Origin: Pseudalkalibacillus hwajinpoensis
GTDB lineage: Bacteria; Bacillota; Bacilli; Bacillales; Guptibacillaceae
Direction of reading: 5' to 3'
Assembly: GCF_015234585.1 (NCBI RefSeq)
Contig: NZ_JADFCM010000002.1
Location: 62,001-126,000, forward strand
DNA length: 64,000 nt
Notes under the pieces: model-generated
The model's database searches: none
What the model saw: only the letters and a program-made list of their open reading frames with translations
Told to the model about the DNA's origin: nothing
In this document: positions 17,406 to 26,520 of the stretch, piece by piece
Layout of the letters: each line of letters opens with the position of its first letter
How positions within the stretch are numbered: position 1 is the stretch's first letter
Position numbers and translations under genes: made by a program

Positions 17406-18526
17406 GCATAAAAATTAAATTGGTAGATAACATTGTCTTGTTCTGGGAAGGTGACGTACTCGTTTGTGACGATTATGTGCAGCATAAACAACATACTCTC
17501 AATCCATCAGTTATTGAGATTTTAGATTATTTTAAGAGTTGGAAAGATATAAATGAGATTTCCGAATTAAGAACAGAAGAAGATGATGATTATAAGGAAG
17601 TAATAAATACGATTGGCTATTTAATGAATGAGAAAATCTTAGTAACTAACGATGATCAAGGTAAACCTGATTTATCCCTCTGGAAAGAATGGGGAAAGGC
17701 CGCAGAGTATTTTCATTATTACTCACGAGGAGGCAAAAACGATTCGTACATTTTATCAACAGACGATTTCGAAAGACTTAAGAACAAAACAGAATACCAA
17801 AAGCCTCCAGAGATCACAAAAAATTATCCTAATTCCTTAAAAACAAGTTTGCCCCTTCCAATAGTCGATTATAAAAAATCTTTTTTAGATGTTCTATTTA
17901 ATAGGCAAACCATTAGAACGTATAACCCTTCAGAATCAATAAATAAAGAGGAGTTGTCTTCCGCATTATACTACGTATGGGGAGCTGTCGCTTGCTGGTT
18001 AGATCAAGGCATGGGAAAAGCTTTATTGAAAACCAGTCCTTCTGGAGGTTCCAGGCACCCCATAGAAATTTACCCTTGTATCATGAACGTTGAAGGTGTT
18101 GAATCTGGTCTATATCATTATTCTGTGGAAAATCATGAACTCGAACTAATTGACAAACCAAATGATATTCGTAGCCTATGCAAAGAGATGTGCGGAGATC
18201 AAAAACATACTCAGTTGCCTGCAGTGGTCTTCTTTTATAGCGCAGTAATAGAAAGAGAAGTTTGGAAATATAGCGTTCCTAAGGCTTACAGAGCACTCTA
18301 CATGGATCTCGGACATTTAAGCCAAACATTATATTTAGTAGCTTCTTATCTACAATTAGGTTGTTTTTATACCGCTGCACTGAGGGATGAGTTAGTTGAA
18401 GAAAAATTGAAATTAGATTGGACTAACGAAGTAGTTATTGGAGCATCGGGTATTGGAGCATTAACCGATGAAGTAAAGGGGCAAAATAACTTAGGCAGAT
18501 TTGTTAGAAACGATGTAAATTACTAA
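17402..18526 (+). CDS. SagB-type FMN dehydrogenase with N-terminal recognition-like domain
   Basis: About 374 residues. The C-terminal 200 form a nitroreductase-fold SagB/ThcOx dehydrogenase: RQTIRTYNPS, TSPSGGSRHPIEIYP, GLYHYSVENHELELI, MDLGHLSQTLYLVASYLQLG. Family members oxidise azolines to azoles with FMN. The first 100 residues (ILFWEGDVLVCDDYVQHKQH-like, then a winged-helix part ending NEKILVTND) resemble a PqqD-like peptide-recognition element. The start is a TTG that overlaps the ATP-grasp stop (TTGA), or a GTG at 17393. No YcaO cyclodehydratase is present, so its oxidation target must be something other than a standard azoline. Confidence 0.8.
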   Translation: MSIKIKLVDNIVLFWEGDVLVCDDYVQHKQHTLNPSVIEILDYFKSWKDINEISELRTEEDDDYKEVINTIGYLMNEKILVTNDDQGKPDLSLWKEWGKAAEYFHYYSRGGKNDSYILSTDDFERLKNKTEYQKPPEITKNYPNSLKTSLPLPIVDYKKSFLDVLFNRQTIRTYNPSESINKEELSSALYYVWGAVACWLDQGMGKALLKTSPSGGSRHPIEIYPCIMNVEGVESGLYHYSVENHELELIDKPNDIRSLCKEMCGDQKHTQLPAVVFFYSAVIEREVWKYSVPKAYRALYMDLGHLSQTLYLVASYLQLGCFYTAALRDELVEEKLKLDWTNEVVIGASGIGALTDEVKGQNNLGRFVRNDVNY

Positions 18527-18556
18527 AAATAAGCTATCGATTAGATAGCTTATTTT
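18526..18556. terminator. Bidirectional terminator
   Basis: Perfect 13-bp stem AAAATAAGCTATC / GATAGCTTATTTT with a 5-nt loop, A-rich before and T-rich after. It lies between the convergent dehydrogenase and regulator genes and overlaps both stop codons. Confidence 0.85.
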
Positions 18557-19851
18557 CAAATGAATATGGGAAGAATGTCCTCTTTATCATTCTGTTTAGT
18601 ACTGTTTAATAATAAATTAGCAGCTTGTTGAAAGTCTTCTAATTCATAATGAACCTTGGACATCCTTTTTATAGCTACTTCTTCTCCCCACCATATATCA
18701 TTGGATTCAAATATGTCAAAACCCTTCGTATAATTTTCGAGTGCTTTTTGATGGTTAGTTCTTATCATTTCAACATCTCCAAGTATTAAATAAGTATAGC
18801 CACGATATTGTTCTTCCAGCGGTTGTGATATTACTTCAAAACATGTTTTTTCTGACTCTCCATATTGTCCATTTAAATAAAAGGCTTGAGCTAATCCGGT
18901 TTTAGATAAGAGAACTCCCTTGGAATGTTTAATTCGTTCAAAAATTGAAATTGCCATTAAATATACTTCAATAGACTTTTGATAATTACTGAATTTCATA
19001 TACAAATTGGCTAGGTTATTATAGACACTGGCTTTACTTTCAGAATCTTCAACGGACTCAAAGAAACTCAATGCCATTTTGTTAGATTTTTCTGCTTTTT
19101 CTAATTCATTGATTTCCTTATAACATAGAGCGAGTAATAAATTTATTTGTCCGGTCTTAACATATACATGTGTTTCTTGATTAATTACCTGGGCTTCTCG
19201 TAAAATTCTGATCGCTGAATGGTACTCCTTCATATTTAAATGAGCAAACCCTAGATTAATTAACAGAGATGTTTTAATAGCTCCACCAACCTTTTGCTGG
19301 ATGGAAAATTCATAAGCATCATTTAACAACTTAAAAGCTTCAGCATGTTTCTCTAATTTGATCTTAGTATACCCAAGAGAATCCATCGCTCTTACTTTTT
19401 CTTTGTGACTTTGAGTTACATTCATTATATCTATGCTGATCTCAAAATTCTCCTCAGCGATTTCCCAGATTTCTTTATTTTCGGCAATCTTTCCTATGAT
19501 CCAATAATATAAACCTCTATCATAATTACTTAAATCTTCGATGTCAGTTATCTCAGAAATAGTCCTTTGCGCATCAAGAAACTTTCCATTTTCAATTTTA
19601 CTTTCGGCTAATACTATTTTTTGTTTAGTTTGAGAAGTTATCAACGCTTTATTCCGAGGCTCTTGAAAAAAGTCCTCGACGCTACACTCTAACTTTAATG
19701 CAAATTTCTCTAAAGTGTCATAAGAGGGTTGAAATGAACCCTTTTCAATTTGACTTAAATAACTTCGGGTAATTATATCCTCTGCTAAATCTTTTTGAGT
19801 AAATCCTTTCCCTTTTCGTAATTCCTTTATCCTTTGCCCAATAACAGACAT
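18556..19851 (-). CDS. HTH-TPR transcriptional regulator, RNPP-like
   Basis: About 431 residues. Residues 1-65 are an XRE helix-turn-helix (IGQRIKELRKGKGFTQKDLA, TRSYLSQIEKG). The rest is a long array of tetratricopeptide helices (NRGLYYW, KLEKHAEAFKLLNDAYEF, ASVYNNLANLYMKFSNYQKS), the layout of NprR/PlcR/Rgg-type receptors that bind short signalling peptides. The ATG at 19851 has GGAGG 8 bp before it. It sits between the enzymes and the exporter and is divergent from the latter, so it probably controls the peptide locus. No partner pheromone gene is obvious next to it. Confidence 0.8.
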   Translation of the reverse strand: MSVIGQRIKELRKGKGFTQKDLAEDIITRSYLSQIEKGSFQPSYDTLEKFALKLECSVEDFFQEPRNKALITSQTKQKIVLAESKIENGKFLDAQRTISEITDIEDLSNYDRGLYYWIIGKIAENKEIWEIAEENFEISIDIMNVTQSHKEKVRAMDSLGYTKIKLEKHAEAFKLLNDAYEFSIQQKVGGAIKTSLLINLGFAHLNMKEYHSAIRILREAQVINQETHVYVKTGQINLLLALCYKEINELEKAEKSNKMALSFFESVEDSESKASVYNNLANLYMKFSNYQKSIEVYLMAISIFERIKHSKGVLLSKTGLAQAFYLNGQYGESEKTCFEVISQPLEEQYRGYTYLILGDVEMIRTNHQKALENYTKGFDIFESNDIWWGEEVAIKRMSKVHYELEDFQQAANLLLNSTKQNDKEDILPIFI

Positions 19852-20127
19852 TTTCATGTCCTCCATTTCAAAATTATATTCTATTTAAGTTCACTATAAC
19901 ATAGAATGATCATTACTTAAACAACTTAAACTTTCCGTGTATAAAATAATAATGTTCAATAAAGTAAATAAAATAGAATTAATCATTAAGTAGTTCGATT
20001 CTTTTTTAAGTATATTCCTATCAATGTTATTAGTTATTTGTTAAACTGATTTAAAGATATTAACGAAACTAAACAAAATAACAAGATAAGCATTAATGTT
20101 ATATAAATTAAATAAGGGGGATGAAAA

Positions 20128-21393
20128 ATGTTAAAGATGAAATTTCTTTCTGATTTAAAAACACTTCCATTAACTCTTAAATTCATGTTTGCTTTAAATT
20201 TTTTAGTGTCATTTTCTAAATTTATGGTAATTCCCTTCTTAGCAGTATTTTTTAAAAATGACTTATCAATGAGTGCCTCTGAAATTGGATTTTTACTTGG
20301 CCTTACCCCGCTAGCATCTATGATATTTAATTTATTAGGTGGAAGGTTAAGTGATGTTTATGGAATTAAAATACTATATGTAATTTCTTTGTTTGTCTCT
20401 GCTCTTACCATGGCGTTATATGGGGTATCAGTAAACTATTTATTCCTAGCATTTGTTTCTGTTTTCTCAGGGATTGGCTGGAGTATTTACAATTCAACTA
20501 ACCAAGCTTTATTATCTAAATTCTCTCCCAAAGAGCTAATCCAAAAAACTTTTAATATCAATTATTGGTTTTTTAATTTAGGAGGCGTAGCTGGTCCTCT
20601 TGTTGGAGCAATACTTATTGGATATAGCAGTTTTAAAACCCCCTTATTTAGTTTTGCAGGTATCCTCTTTATTATCGCAATTATAGCAATGTTTGTAATC
20701 AAAATTAAGGGAAATGAAAAATCAGGAACAACAATTGAAGATCAAGACAATAAGTTAATTAGCAAGGAATTGGTTCATAAAATATTCAAGAACAAAAGTT
20801 TGCTCTTACTTTTCAGTTGTTATTTCCTACTTTATTTTATCGAATCACAAATGGATACTAATATTGTTCAATATGCAGAGGAATCATTTCAAAATGGAGT
20901 ATTACTATTTGCGAAGTTACTTACTTTAAGTATGGTTTTGATCATTATTCTCCAACCTATCGTTGCTTTAGTCGGTGAGAAAATAAAAACCTCTGTTTTA
21001 GTTTGGACAGGAGGCTTAATGTATTTTACTGGTCCATTATTATTACTAGGTATCAACTCAGAATTTTTTTGGTATGCAGGTTTCACACTGATAACCTTAG
21101 GTGAGATTATTTTAGCTCCCACGCTACAAGCACAGATTGCTAAGCTACCTGATGATGGTTATAAAACAACCTACTTTTCCTTTGTAAACATGGGCGGTAA
21201 TATGGCATTTTTTGTTGGACCTTGGATAGGCGGAATCATATTTGACAGCATATTTATCGGCATACTATTTGGAATTATGTCTGGAGCAGGTCTTTTAGCT
21301 TCTACATTAATTCTATTGGCTAATAAAAAACAAAAAACGAAAGTAGGTAATCTGAATTACACCAGTAAAACAGAACAAACAAGTTCTTCCTAA
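20128..21393 (+). CDS. MFS transporter, likely exporter of the peptide locus
   Basis: 421 residues with 12 predicted membrane segments. The loop 2-3 signature GGRLSDVYG and a GWSIYNSTNQALLSKFS helix are typical of drug-exporter-like major facilitator proteins. AAGGGGG precedes the start. It is divergent from the TPR regulator and next to the ATP-grasp and SagB-type genes, so export of, or immunity to, the modified peptide is the best guess. A multidrug pump captured by chance is the alternative. Confidence 0.78.
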   Translation: MLKMKFLSDLKTLPLTLKFMFALNFLVSFSKFMVIPFLAVFFKNDLSMSASEIGFLLGLTPLASMIFNLLGGRLSDVYGIKILYVISLFVSALTMALYGVSVNYLFLAFVSVFSGIGWSIYNSTNQALLSKFSPKELIQKTFNINYWFFNLGGVAGPLVGAILIGYSSFKTPLFSFAGILFIIAIIAMFVIKIKGNEKSGTTIEDQDNKLISKELVHKIFKNKSLLLLFSCYFLLYFIESQMDTNIVQYAEESFQNGVLLFAKLLTLSMVLIIILQPIVALVGEKIKTSVLVWTGGLMYFTGPLLLLGINSEFFWYAGFTLITLGEIILAPTLQAQIAKLPDDGYKTTYFSFVNMGGNMAFFVGPWIGGIIFDSIFIGILFGIMSGAGLLASTLILLANKKQKTKVGNLNYTSKTEQTSSS

Positions 21394-21419
21394 TCTTTAA
21401 GATAGAATATATATTGAAC

Positions 21420-21448
21420 AACGCTATTCTTCTTTAAAGAATAGCGTT
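21420..21448. terminator. Bidirectional terminator
   Basis: Perfect 12-bp stem AACGCTATTCTT / AAGAATAGCGTT with a 5-nt loop followed by T-rich DNA. It separates the MFS gene from the convergent AbrB-like gene. Confidence 0.8.
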
Positions 21449-21504
21449 GGTTTATTAAGAGTATTTTTAGCAAAAAAAAAGACAAGAGTTAACTTGTCGC
21501 AAGT

Positions 21505-21780
21505 TTAAATCCCCTGGTTATCTAGTTCTTGTCTTAGAATTTTTACGCCCGTAGAACTTAAAACTAGTTTCCCGTTACCATATGTTTTATTATCGTCATT
21601 AATCTCACCGGTAATTGCACATGCTAAATTTGACTTATGCTTTTCAAGAATGATCTTGTCATCATCTACAAGTATAGCTATTGGATCTTTTTCCTCTATC
21701 CCTAATGCTCTTCTTAACTCTATGGGAATAACGACTCTACCTAAACCATCAGTTTTGCGAACAATCCCTGTGCTTTTCAA
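21505..21780 (-). CDS. AbrB-like transition-state regulator
   Basis: 91 residues. The N-terminal 50 are the AbrB swapped-hairpin DNA-binding domain (STGIVRKTDGLGRVVIPIEL, RRALGIEEKDPIAILVDD). The C-terminal half (CAITGEINDDNKTYGNGKLV, LSSTGVKILRQEL) matches AbrB/Abh over its full length, including the Cys. In Bacilli these tetramers repress stationary-phase genes. A plasmid copy could adjust host expression or control neighbouring cargo such as the peptide locus. Confidence 0.9.
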   Translation of the reverse strand: MKSTGIVRKTDGLGRVVIPIELRRALGIEEKDPIAILVDDDKIILEKHKSNLACAITGEINDDNKTYGNGKLVLSSTGVKILRQELDNQGI

Positions 21781-21820
21781 ATAGCTTCCCCCGATTCTCC
21801 CTAGTAATAAAATGCTTTAA

Positions 21821-22528
21821 TTAACGAAATTTATATTTACTGATTCTATCTATAGTTCTTGTTTCTCCATTTTGTTTCTCTTCCACTGCATCTTCTTCTT
21901 CATTTTCTAGATTCAGTACTCGTAATCCTAATCCACTTAATAATTGAACTTCACCATCTATGGTTTTAGCAAATACAAATTCAGTATCGATCGTGTCTTT
22001 TCCCTCATACTTAAACGGTATAATTAATGCTGTAACATTGATAATTGGATAGTTTACTTCTTTCCATTCAGCCAGTAATACCTTGGATTTATCAAATACT
22101 AAATTCAACTTGCATCCTCTTTCATAGACTTCGCTTATCATGCCATCAGTTTCTTCTCGACAATCATTAGGATCTTCCACAAAATCATCTTTTCCGGATG
22201 TATTGTCATGATCAGCAGCAATGCTAACACTTATATCACGACCTGGAATAGATTCGCCAATTCTTTCAGTAATCATATTCTCTACTTTTTCATTGACCTC
22301 ATCATCTTCAGAGGAGGTGAAATTTTGCTGTTCTTCCTCATACACGTTAAGTACTTCCTCAATCAAATGACGAACTGCATTCATATCATCACTGCTAAAA
22401 ACACTTTCCTGAGAATTAGAATTTGAATTTGTTTCTTTGCTTAGTACTGACGTATTAGAATCGTTACTACAAGCTCCTAAAACCAATAGAAGAACGAATA
22501 CTAAAGCCATCAAAGACATATTTTTCAT
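21821..22528 (-). CDS. Lipoprotein of unknown function
   Basis: 235 residues with a signal peptide ending in the lipobox VLGAC, so it is lipid-anchored at Cys20. The following 35 residues are Ser/Asn-rich linker. The body is acidic (ENEEEDAVEEKQ near the end) with a mixed alpha/beta pattern that I do not recognise. CREETDGMISEVYERGC contains two further Cys that could form a disulfide. GGAGG precedes the ATG. It is 40 bp downstream of the AbrB-like gene start and on the same strand. Confidence 0.7.
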   Translation of the reverse strand: MKNMSLMALVFVLLLVLGACSNDSNTSVLSKETNSNSNSQESVFSSDDMNAVRHLIEEVLNVYEEEQQNFTSSEDDEVNEKVENMITERIGESIPGRDISVSIAADHDNTSGKDDFVEDPNDCREETDGMISEVYERGCKLNLVFDKSKVLLAEWKEVNYPIINVTALIIPFKYEGKDTIDTEFVFAKTIDGEVQLLSGLGLRVLNLENEEEDAVEEKQNGETRTIDRISKYKFR

Positions 22529-22627
22529 TACATTTCCTCCATTATATAGAAATTTTTTACTGTAAGTCTATAAAAAAATGACTTAAAATCGAATTATAGT
22601 AAAGTTACTAATAAAAAGGGGTAGACT

Positions 22628-22780
22628 ATGATTTGGGAAAAAATCGTTTTCATCTTTATAGCAGGTGTGGTTTCATATAATGCATTATTAGGAATTAAAC
22701 TGCTCTTAAAAGGGCGCTATACAACCTGCATTTTCCCTCTATTCGGTGTAACTCAAGAATGCTATTATTGCGCCAATTAA
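22628..22780 (+). CDS. Small membrane peptide, 50 residues
   Basis: ATG with a well spaced AAAAGGGG site. One hydrophobic segment (IVFIFIAGVVSYNALLGIKL) is followed by a basic turn and three Cys (TTCIFPLFGVTQECYYCAN). Its 3' end overlaps, on the other strand, the 3' end of the small gene 22739-22876. Unknown function. Confidence 0.4.
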   Translation: MIWEKIVFIFIAGVVSYNALLGIKLLLKGRYTTCIFPLFGVTQECYYCAN

Positions 22781-22876
22781 AATAGCTGCAACAGGAAGAG
22801 ACAAGTAAAAATATGTCCTCTGTCTCTCTTTCCTATATCTTATTTGTTCTGGAGTGTCCCACATGCTGCTTTTCAT
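22739..22876 (-). CDS. Small membrane protein, paralogue of the 41494 gene
   Basis: 45 residues: a charged N-terminal part (WDTPEQIRYRKERQRTYFYL) and one membrane segment (SLPVAAILIGAIIAFLSYTE). The plan and many positions match the 44-residue product at 41494-41628 (WITPEEIKARKDRNKQIGYS, then LIPVGAIFMGAVIAFVSQLA), so the two are paralogues. A GGGG-rich site precedes the ATG. Such single-span proteins often modulate larger membrane complexes; no partner can be named. Confidence 0.6.
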   Translation of the reverse strand: MKSSMWDTPEQIRYRKERQRTYFYLSLPVAAILIGAIIAFLSYTE

Positions 22877-23044
22877 TAAAAATCCCCCTATATCTCTCTA
22901 TTACCCATCAGTTTATGGACCTCTCTATCAATAATCGGCGCAAAAACCGAAAAAGTTTAGCAATTTTAAACAATTGCTATGAGAATTTAGATTCTTAATC
23001 TTTTATAATTAATATTTAGTACGGTATATGAAATTTTAAGGATA

Positions 23045-23359
23045 TCATAATCTTGAACTGAAAAAACCAGTTATTGTAATCAGAAAACTATTTACCCTGG
23101 CGATAGTCATGAAAGAAGATATTAAAGAAATTATTGGAACAATAACAAGAGCAAAAATACCAAAAGCGATCCTCGCAGAATAAATAAGTTCTCTTAAAGG
23201 ATTAGATGCTACTTTCAAATCGAAAAGTGCAAATAGGAATTCGTAAGGGTAGATATTATATTGGATGTATAAATAAGAGCAGGCTAACACAAACACCACA
23301 AAAATTGGTGAAATAAACAAAACGTAAAACTTAATAAACTTCTCTACTCTACTTCTCAA
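23045..23359 (-). CDS. Small integral membrane protein
   Basis: 104 residues with two or three hydrophobic segments (FYVLFISPIFVVFVLACSYL, AFGIFALVIVPIISLISSFM, and a weaker C-terminal one). Unrecognised. AGGTG precedes the ATG. It is followed on the map by further short minus-strand genes and may be co-transcribed with the gene at 23404. Confidence 0.55.
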   Translation of the reverse strand: MRSRVEKFIKFYVLFISPIFVVFVLACSYLYIQYNIYPYEFLFALFDLKVASNPLRELIYSARIAFGIFALVIVPIISLISSFMTIARVNSFLITITGFFSSRL

Positions 23360-23403
23360 AAGATTTCACCTCTTTGATATTTCAAAAATTCATTGTTAGA
23401 ACT

Positions 23404-23700
23404 TTATTTTTCCACAATACGCTCTATTGCAGTATAATCCTCTTTAAACTTTACTTTATATTCTTTCTTATCAGGAAGGCTAGCAATAAAATAATGATTA
23501 CTTGAAGATTCGCTTCCCACTTCAGTTAACCAAATATTTTTTTCATCAACACTAAAATGTTCTCCTACTAATTTGTACATTTGCTCCTCAGCGTTCTTTG
23601 AGTCATTTACATCATTAATTGAAGGAATTACTATGATGGCCACAATTCCGGCTATACATATCATTACTAAAGCTAGTGTTTTCCACATTTTCAAATCCAT
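23404..23700 (-). CDS. Membrane-anchored small protein
   Basis: 98 residues. One N-terminal membrane segment (TLALVMICIAGIVAIIVIPS) followed by an acidic extracytoplasmic domain ending in a beta pattern (HYFIASLPDKKEYKVKFKED), as in small YxeA/DUF-type exported proteins. The gene ends 44 bp upstream of the start of 23045-23359 on the same strand, which suggests an operon. Function unknown. Confidence 0.6.
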   Translation of the reverse strand: MDLKMWKTLALVMICIAGIVAIIVIPSINDVNDSKNAEEQMYKLVGEHFSVDEKNIWLTEVGSESSSNHYFIASLPDKKEYKVKFKEDYTAIERIVEK

Positions 23701-23721
23701 CCCTACTATTTACTGAGTTAT

Positions 23722-23916
23722 TTATACAAATTCTATAAATTTGTCTGATTTTATTATCATTTTTGTAGTATTTTTCTCGTTATATGTATTTTTCCTAAGA
23801 AAACCATACGAAAGGATGTTCTTTCCTATTAAGTTTGCATCCGTATAAGAAAAATTCTTCTCTTGATCGTCCACTATTGAAGAAATAGGAATTTTGTTAC
23901 CTCTTACAGAGACCAT
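23722..23916 (-). CDS. Doubtful small protein, maybe a gene fragment
   Basis: 64 codons just upstream of the membrane-anchored gene, but no ribosome site lies before the ATG and the open frame continues upstream without a start. It has protein-like content (VSVRGNKIPISSIVDDQEKN), so it may be the end of a decayed gene. Confidence 0.3.
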   Translation of the reverse strand: MVSVRGNKIPISSIVDDQEKNFSYTDANLIGKNILSYGFLRKNTYNEKNTTKMIIKSDKFIEFV

Positions 23917-23995
23917 AATTGAGCTTAAGATATCTGCTTCATAAGAAATTAGCAGTTTAACGATTTATTTAAGTGATCCTATACTAGACAGAGGT

Positions 23996-24274
23996 TTACT
24001 TTCTTGCTTTACTTTTACTTTCGCTAGGATCCTTTTTCTTTTGGTCCGTTTCTTCTCTTTCAATAATCCGACTTTCATAATCAGGATCTAACTTGTTCAA
24101 GTTAATACAGATGATCTTTTCACTCATTACCTGCTCTTCATATTCAGTTTGAAATTGTTCCACCTTCTTAACGGTTTCAAAGAAATTCAGAGGCTTGTAA
24201 AAAGCACAGTGTTCGTTATGACGAGAATCACTTTTTCCAGTAGTTTTGTAATGAACAGAAGGAATATATCTCAA
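23996..24274 (-). CDS. Small charged protein downstream of topB
   Basis: 92 residues, unrecognised. The N-terminal part has several His and a Cys (VHYKTTGKSDSRHNEHCAFY). The C-terminus is highly charged (ETDQKKKDPSESKSKARK) and probably disordered. It starts 27 bp after the topoisomerase stop on the same strand, so it is likely part of that operon. Confidence 0.55.
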   Translation of the reverse strand: MRYIPSVHYKTTGKSDSRHNEHCAFYKPLNFFETVKKVEQFQTEYEEQVMSEKIICINLNKLDPDYESRIIEREETDQKKKDPSESKSKARK

Positions 24275-24301
24275 GTGTTCATGGCACTCGGCTTTAGTGG
24301 T

Positions 24302-26479
24302 TTATTTCTTATTTCTTTCTGGGAAATGAAAAATCACCCTCTTTCGTTCTGCGCTCCATACTAGGAAGGCATCAAAAGTTCCTTCCCTATTTCTTTTTTT
24401 AAACCCTTTTATCAAAGGACTTACCCCTTTTTGTAACAGAACTTTAACCTGATGATTGGTCAACTCCTTACCGCTAACCATCTTGTTAACCTTAAATCTA
24501 CAGTTTGTATCTTTGAAACTACTACAACCAAAAAACTTCCCTGCATCTAGCACAGCTGATCCACATTCCAGACAAGCACCTACTTCAACATTTACTTTAC
24601 TTGCCTCTATGTGGTTATCTAATTCCCAATTATCAGCGCTTTCTATTGCTTTCTTGACTTCTTCTTGGGTGATCTGCTTCATTCGATTCATGAAAACGGA
24701 GAAATCACTCTTCCCTGCTCCAATCCCAGACAAATATTGTTCCATTTTTCCGGTTGTTAATACCGAAGTTAAATAACTATCTAATCCTAAGGATTCAATT
24801 AACATGCGACCTTTTGGCTCTATATAAACTTGGTTTCTCTCGATTCGAATATATTTACGTTCAATAATTTTAGTAATAATCGATGCTCGAGTAGCTACGG
24901 TACCTAATGATAATTCGTCACTCTTAAATCCTTTTCTCTCATCCTTGGAGAGGGAATTAGCAGCATTAGCCATTAAAGTCACTAAACTACCAAGAGTGTA
25001 ACGAGCGGGAGGACTTGTTTTACCTTCAATTAATTGAACCTCATTAACGGTACCTACCGCGCCTTCTTCTATTGTTGGTAGTACAACAGCGTTATCTTCA
25101 TCTAACTTTTCGTTCTCATACACTTTTCGCCATCCACGTTCATCAACCCGTTTACCCTTAGTCATAAAAGAAAATTTCTCATCCACTACACTGATGATTT
25201 CTGAGTGTGTCTCTATCGCATCAGGATAATGAGCAGCTATTAATGATTTTGCGATCATATCGTAGACAATGACTTCACTCTTTGATAAGCGGGTGAAATC
25301 CACTATCTTTTCAGTGGGTATAATCGCGTAGTGGTCATCTGTTTTCGATTCATCTATAAATCGCTTATCTTCCGAAATATCTTTATACGGTAACTTCAAA
25401 AAGCTTTTGTACTCAGCTAATGTAGATAAGTTATTAAGTATCTCGGGGAAGTGAACAGCTTCGGATGGATTTACATGAACGGGTGAGCTCCTTGGATAAC
25501 TCACTAGAGATTTATCATATAAACCTTGCAGAATCTTCAATGCGCCATCTGGTGAAAGACCTAATTTCTTATTTATTTCAACTTGTATAGTCGTGAGGTT
25601 ATAAAATTGTGGGGGACGAATTCTTTTGACTTCACTTTTAACAGAATGAACTTTTGCTTCTTTCCCTTCACAATACCCTTTCAAATCCTCAGCTAGATTT
25701 TTTTTAAACAAGTGATCACGTTCTAAGGTATACCATTTACTTCTAATTTCATTTTGATGGTATGTTATATTGGCTTCTAAATCCCAATAAGGTTTGCTTT
25801 TATGGGCTTCTATAGCTTGTTCTCTTGTGCTAATTAGCGCTAACAATGGAGACTGGACACGTCCACAACTAAAATTTGTATCTTTAAGAGACTCTTTCAC
25901 TCCCTTTTTATTAGATAAAAGTAGAGTCATACACCTGGTCATATTCATACCAATCAAAAAATCGGCTCTCTGCCTTGCAAGTGCTTCATAATATAAGGGC
26001 ATATCTTGGTCAATACTTCTAAGGTTTTTGAAAGCTTTTTGAAGAGATTCTTTCGTTAAACTGGAGGTCCATAGACGTTTAACTGGTTTTTTATTGTTCA
26101 AATACAGTAATACTTCAGTAACCAGCAGACTACCTTCTCTCCCGGCATCGGCAGCATGAATGATGTCACTGACTAGAGGATCGTTGAGATACTTTTTTAT
26201 GTTATTAAACGCTTTATTTTTAGATGGTGTAACTTTTAATTTGAATTGGTCAGGGATGATAGGCAGCCTCTGAAGATCCCACGCCTTGTCTTCCGCATTA
26301 TAATCTTCAAATGAATAAAGCTCCATAATATGTCCTATTGCATGAACAACAATAGCTCCACTTGGAAAAGTTGAACATTTAGGGATTTCTAGGTGAGTAC
26401 CTCGGTCTACTCCGTTAAATGCTTCAGAATATTTCTTGGCTTGCGAATTTTTTTCAGCAATGATTAGCGACTTCCCCAT
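24302..26479 (-). CDS. topB: DNA topoisomerase III
   Basis: 725 residues, full length for TopB. Toprim domain at the N-terminus (GKSLIIAEKNSQAKKYSEAF and the acidic HAADAGREGSLL). The active-site Tyr is in LVSYPRSSPVHV near residue 330. The C-terminal region has a C4 zinc unit (CLECG, FGCSSFKDTNCRF). It passes single strands and unlinks replicated DNA, a common need of large theta or conjugative plasmids. AAAGGAG precedes the ATG. The family normally reads SYPRT at the active site; here it is SYPRS, a mild change. Confidence 0.93.
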   Translation of the reverse strand: MGKSLIIAEKNSQAKKYSEAFNGVDRGTHLEIPKCSTFPSGAIVVHAIGHIMELYSFEDYNAEDKAWDLQRLPIIPDQFKLKVTPSKNKAFNNIKKYLNDPLVSDIIHAADAGREGSLLVTEVLLYLNNKKPVKRLWTSSLTKESLQKAFKNLRSIDQDMPLYYEALARQRADFLIGMNMTRCMTLLLSNKKGVKESLKDTNFSCGRVQSPLLALISTREQAIEAHKSKPYWDLEANITYHQNEIRSKWYTLERDHLFKKNLAEDLKGYCEGKEAKVHSVKSEVKRIRPPQFYNLTTIQVEINKKLGLSPDGALKILQGLYDKSLVSYPRSSPVHVNPSEAVHFPEILNNLSTLAEYKSFLKLPYKDISEDKRFIDESKTDDHYAIIPTEKIVDFTRLSKSEVIVYDMIAKSLIAAHYPDAIETHSEIISVVDEKFSFMTKGKRVDERGWRKVYENEKLDEDNAVVLPTIEEGAVGTVNEVQLIEGKTSPPARYTLGSLVTLMANAANSLSKDERKGFKSDELSLGTVATRASIITKIIERKYIRIERNQVYIEPKGRMLIESLGLDSYLTSVLTTGKMEQYLSGIGAGKSDFSVFMNRMKQITQEEVKKAIESADNWELDNHIEASKVNVEVGACLECGSAVLDAGKFFGCSSFKDTNCRFKVNKMVSGKELTNHQVKVLLQKGVSPLIKGFKKRNREGTFDAFLVWSAERKRVIFHFPERNKK

Positions 26480-26520
26480 GCCCTGCTCCTTTCGTCCTCT
26501 ACTATTTCAACACATATTTA

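Noticed and set aside
23722..23916. 64-codon open frame as a confident gene
   Set aside because: No ribosome site and the frame is open upstream of the ATG without a start, so it is kept only as a doubtful entry.
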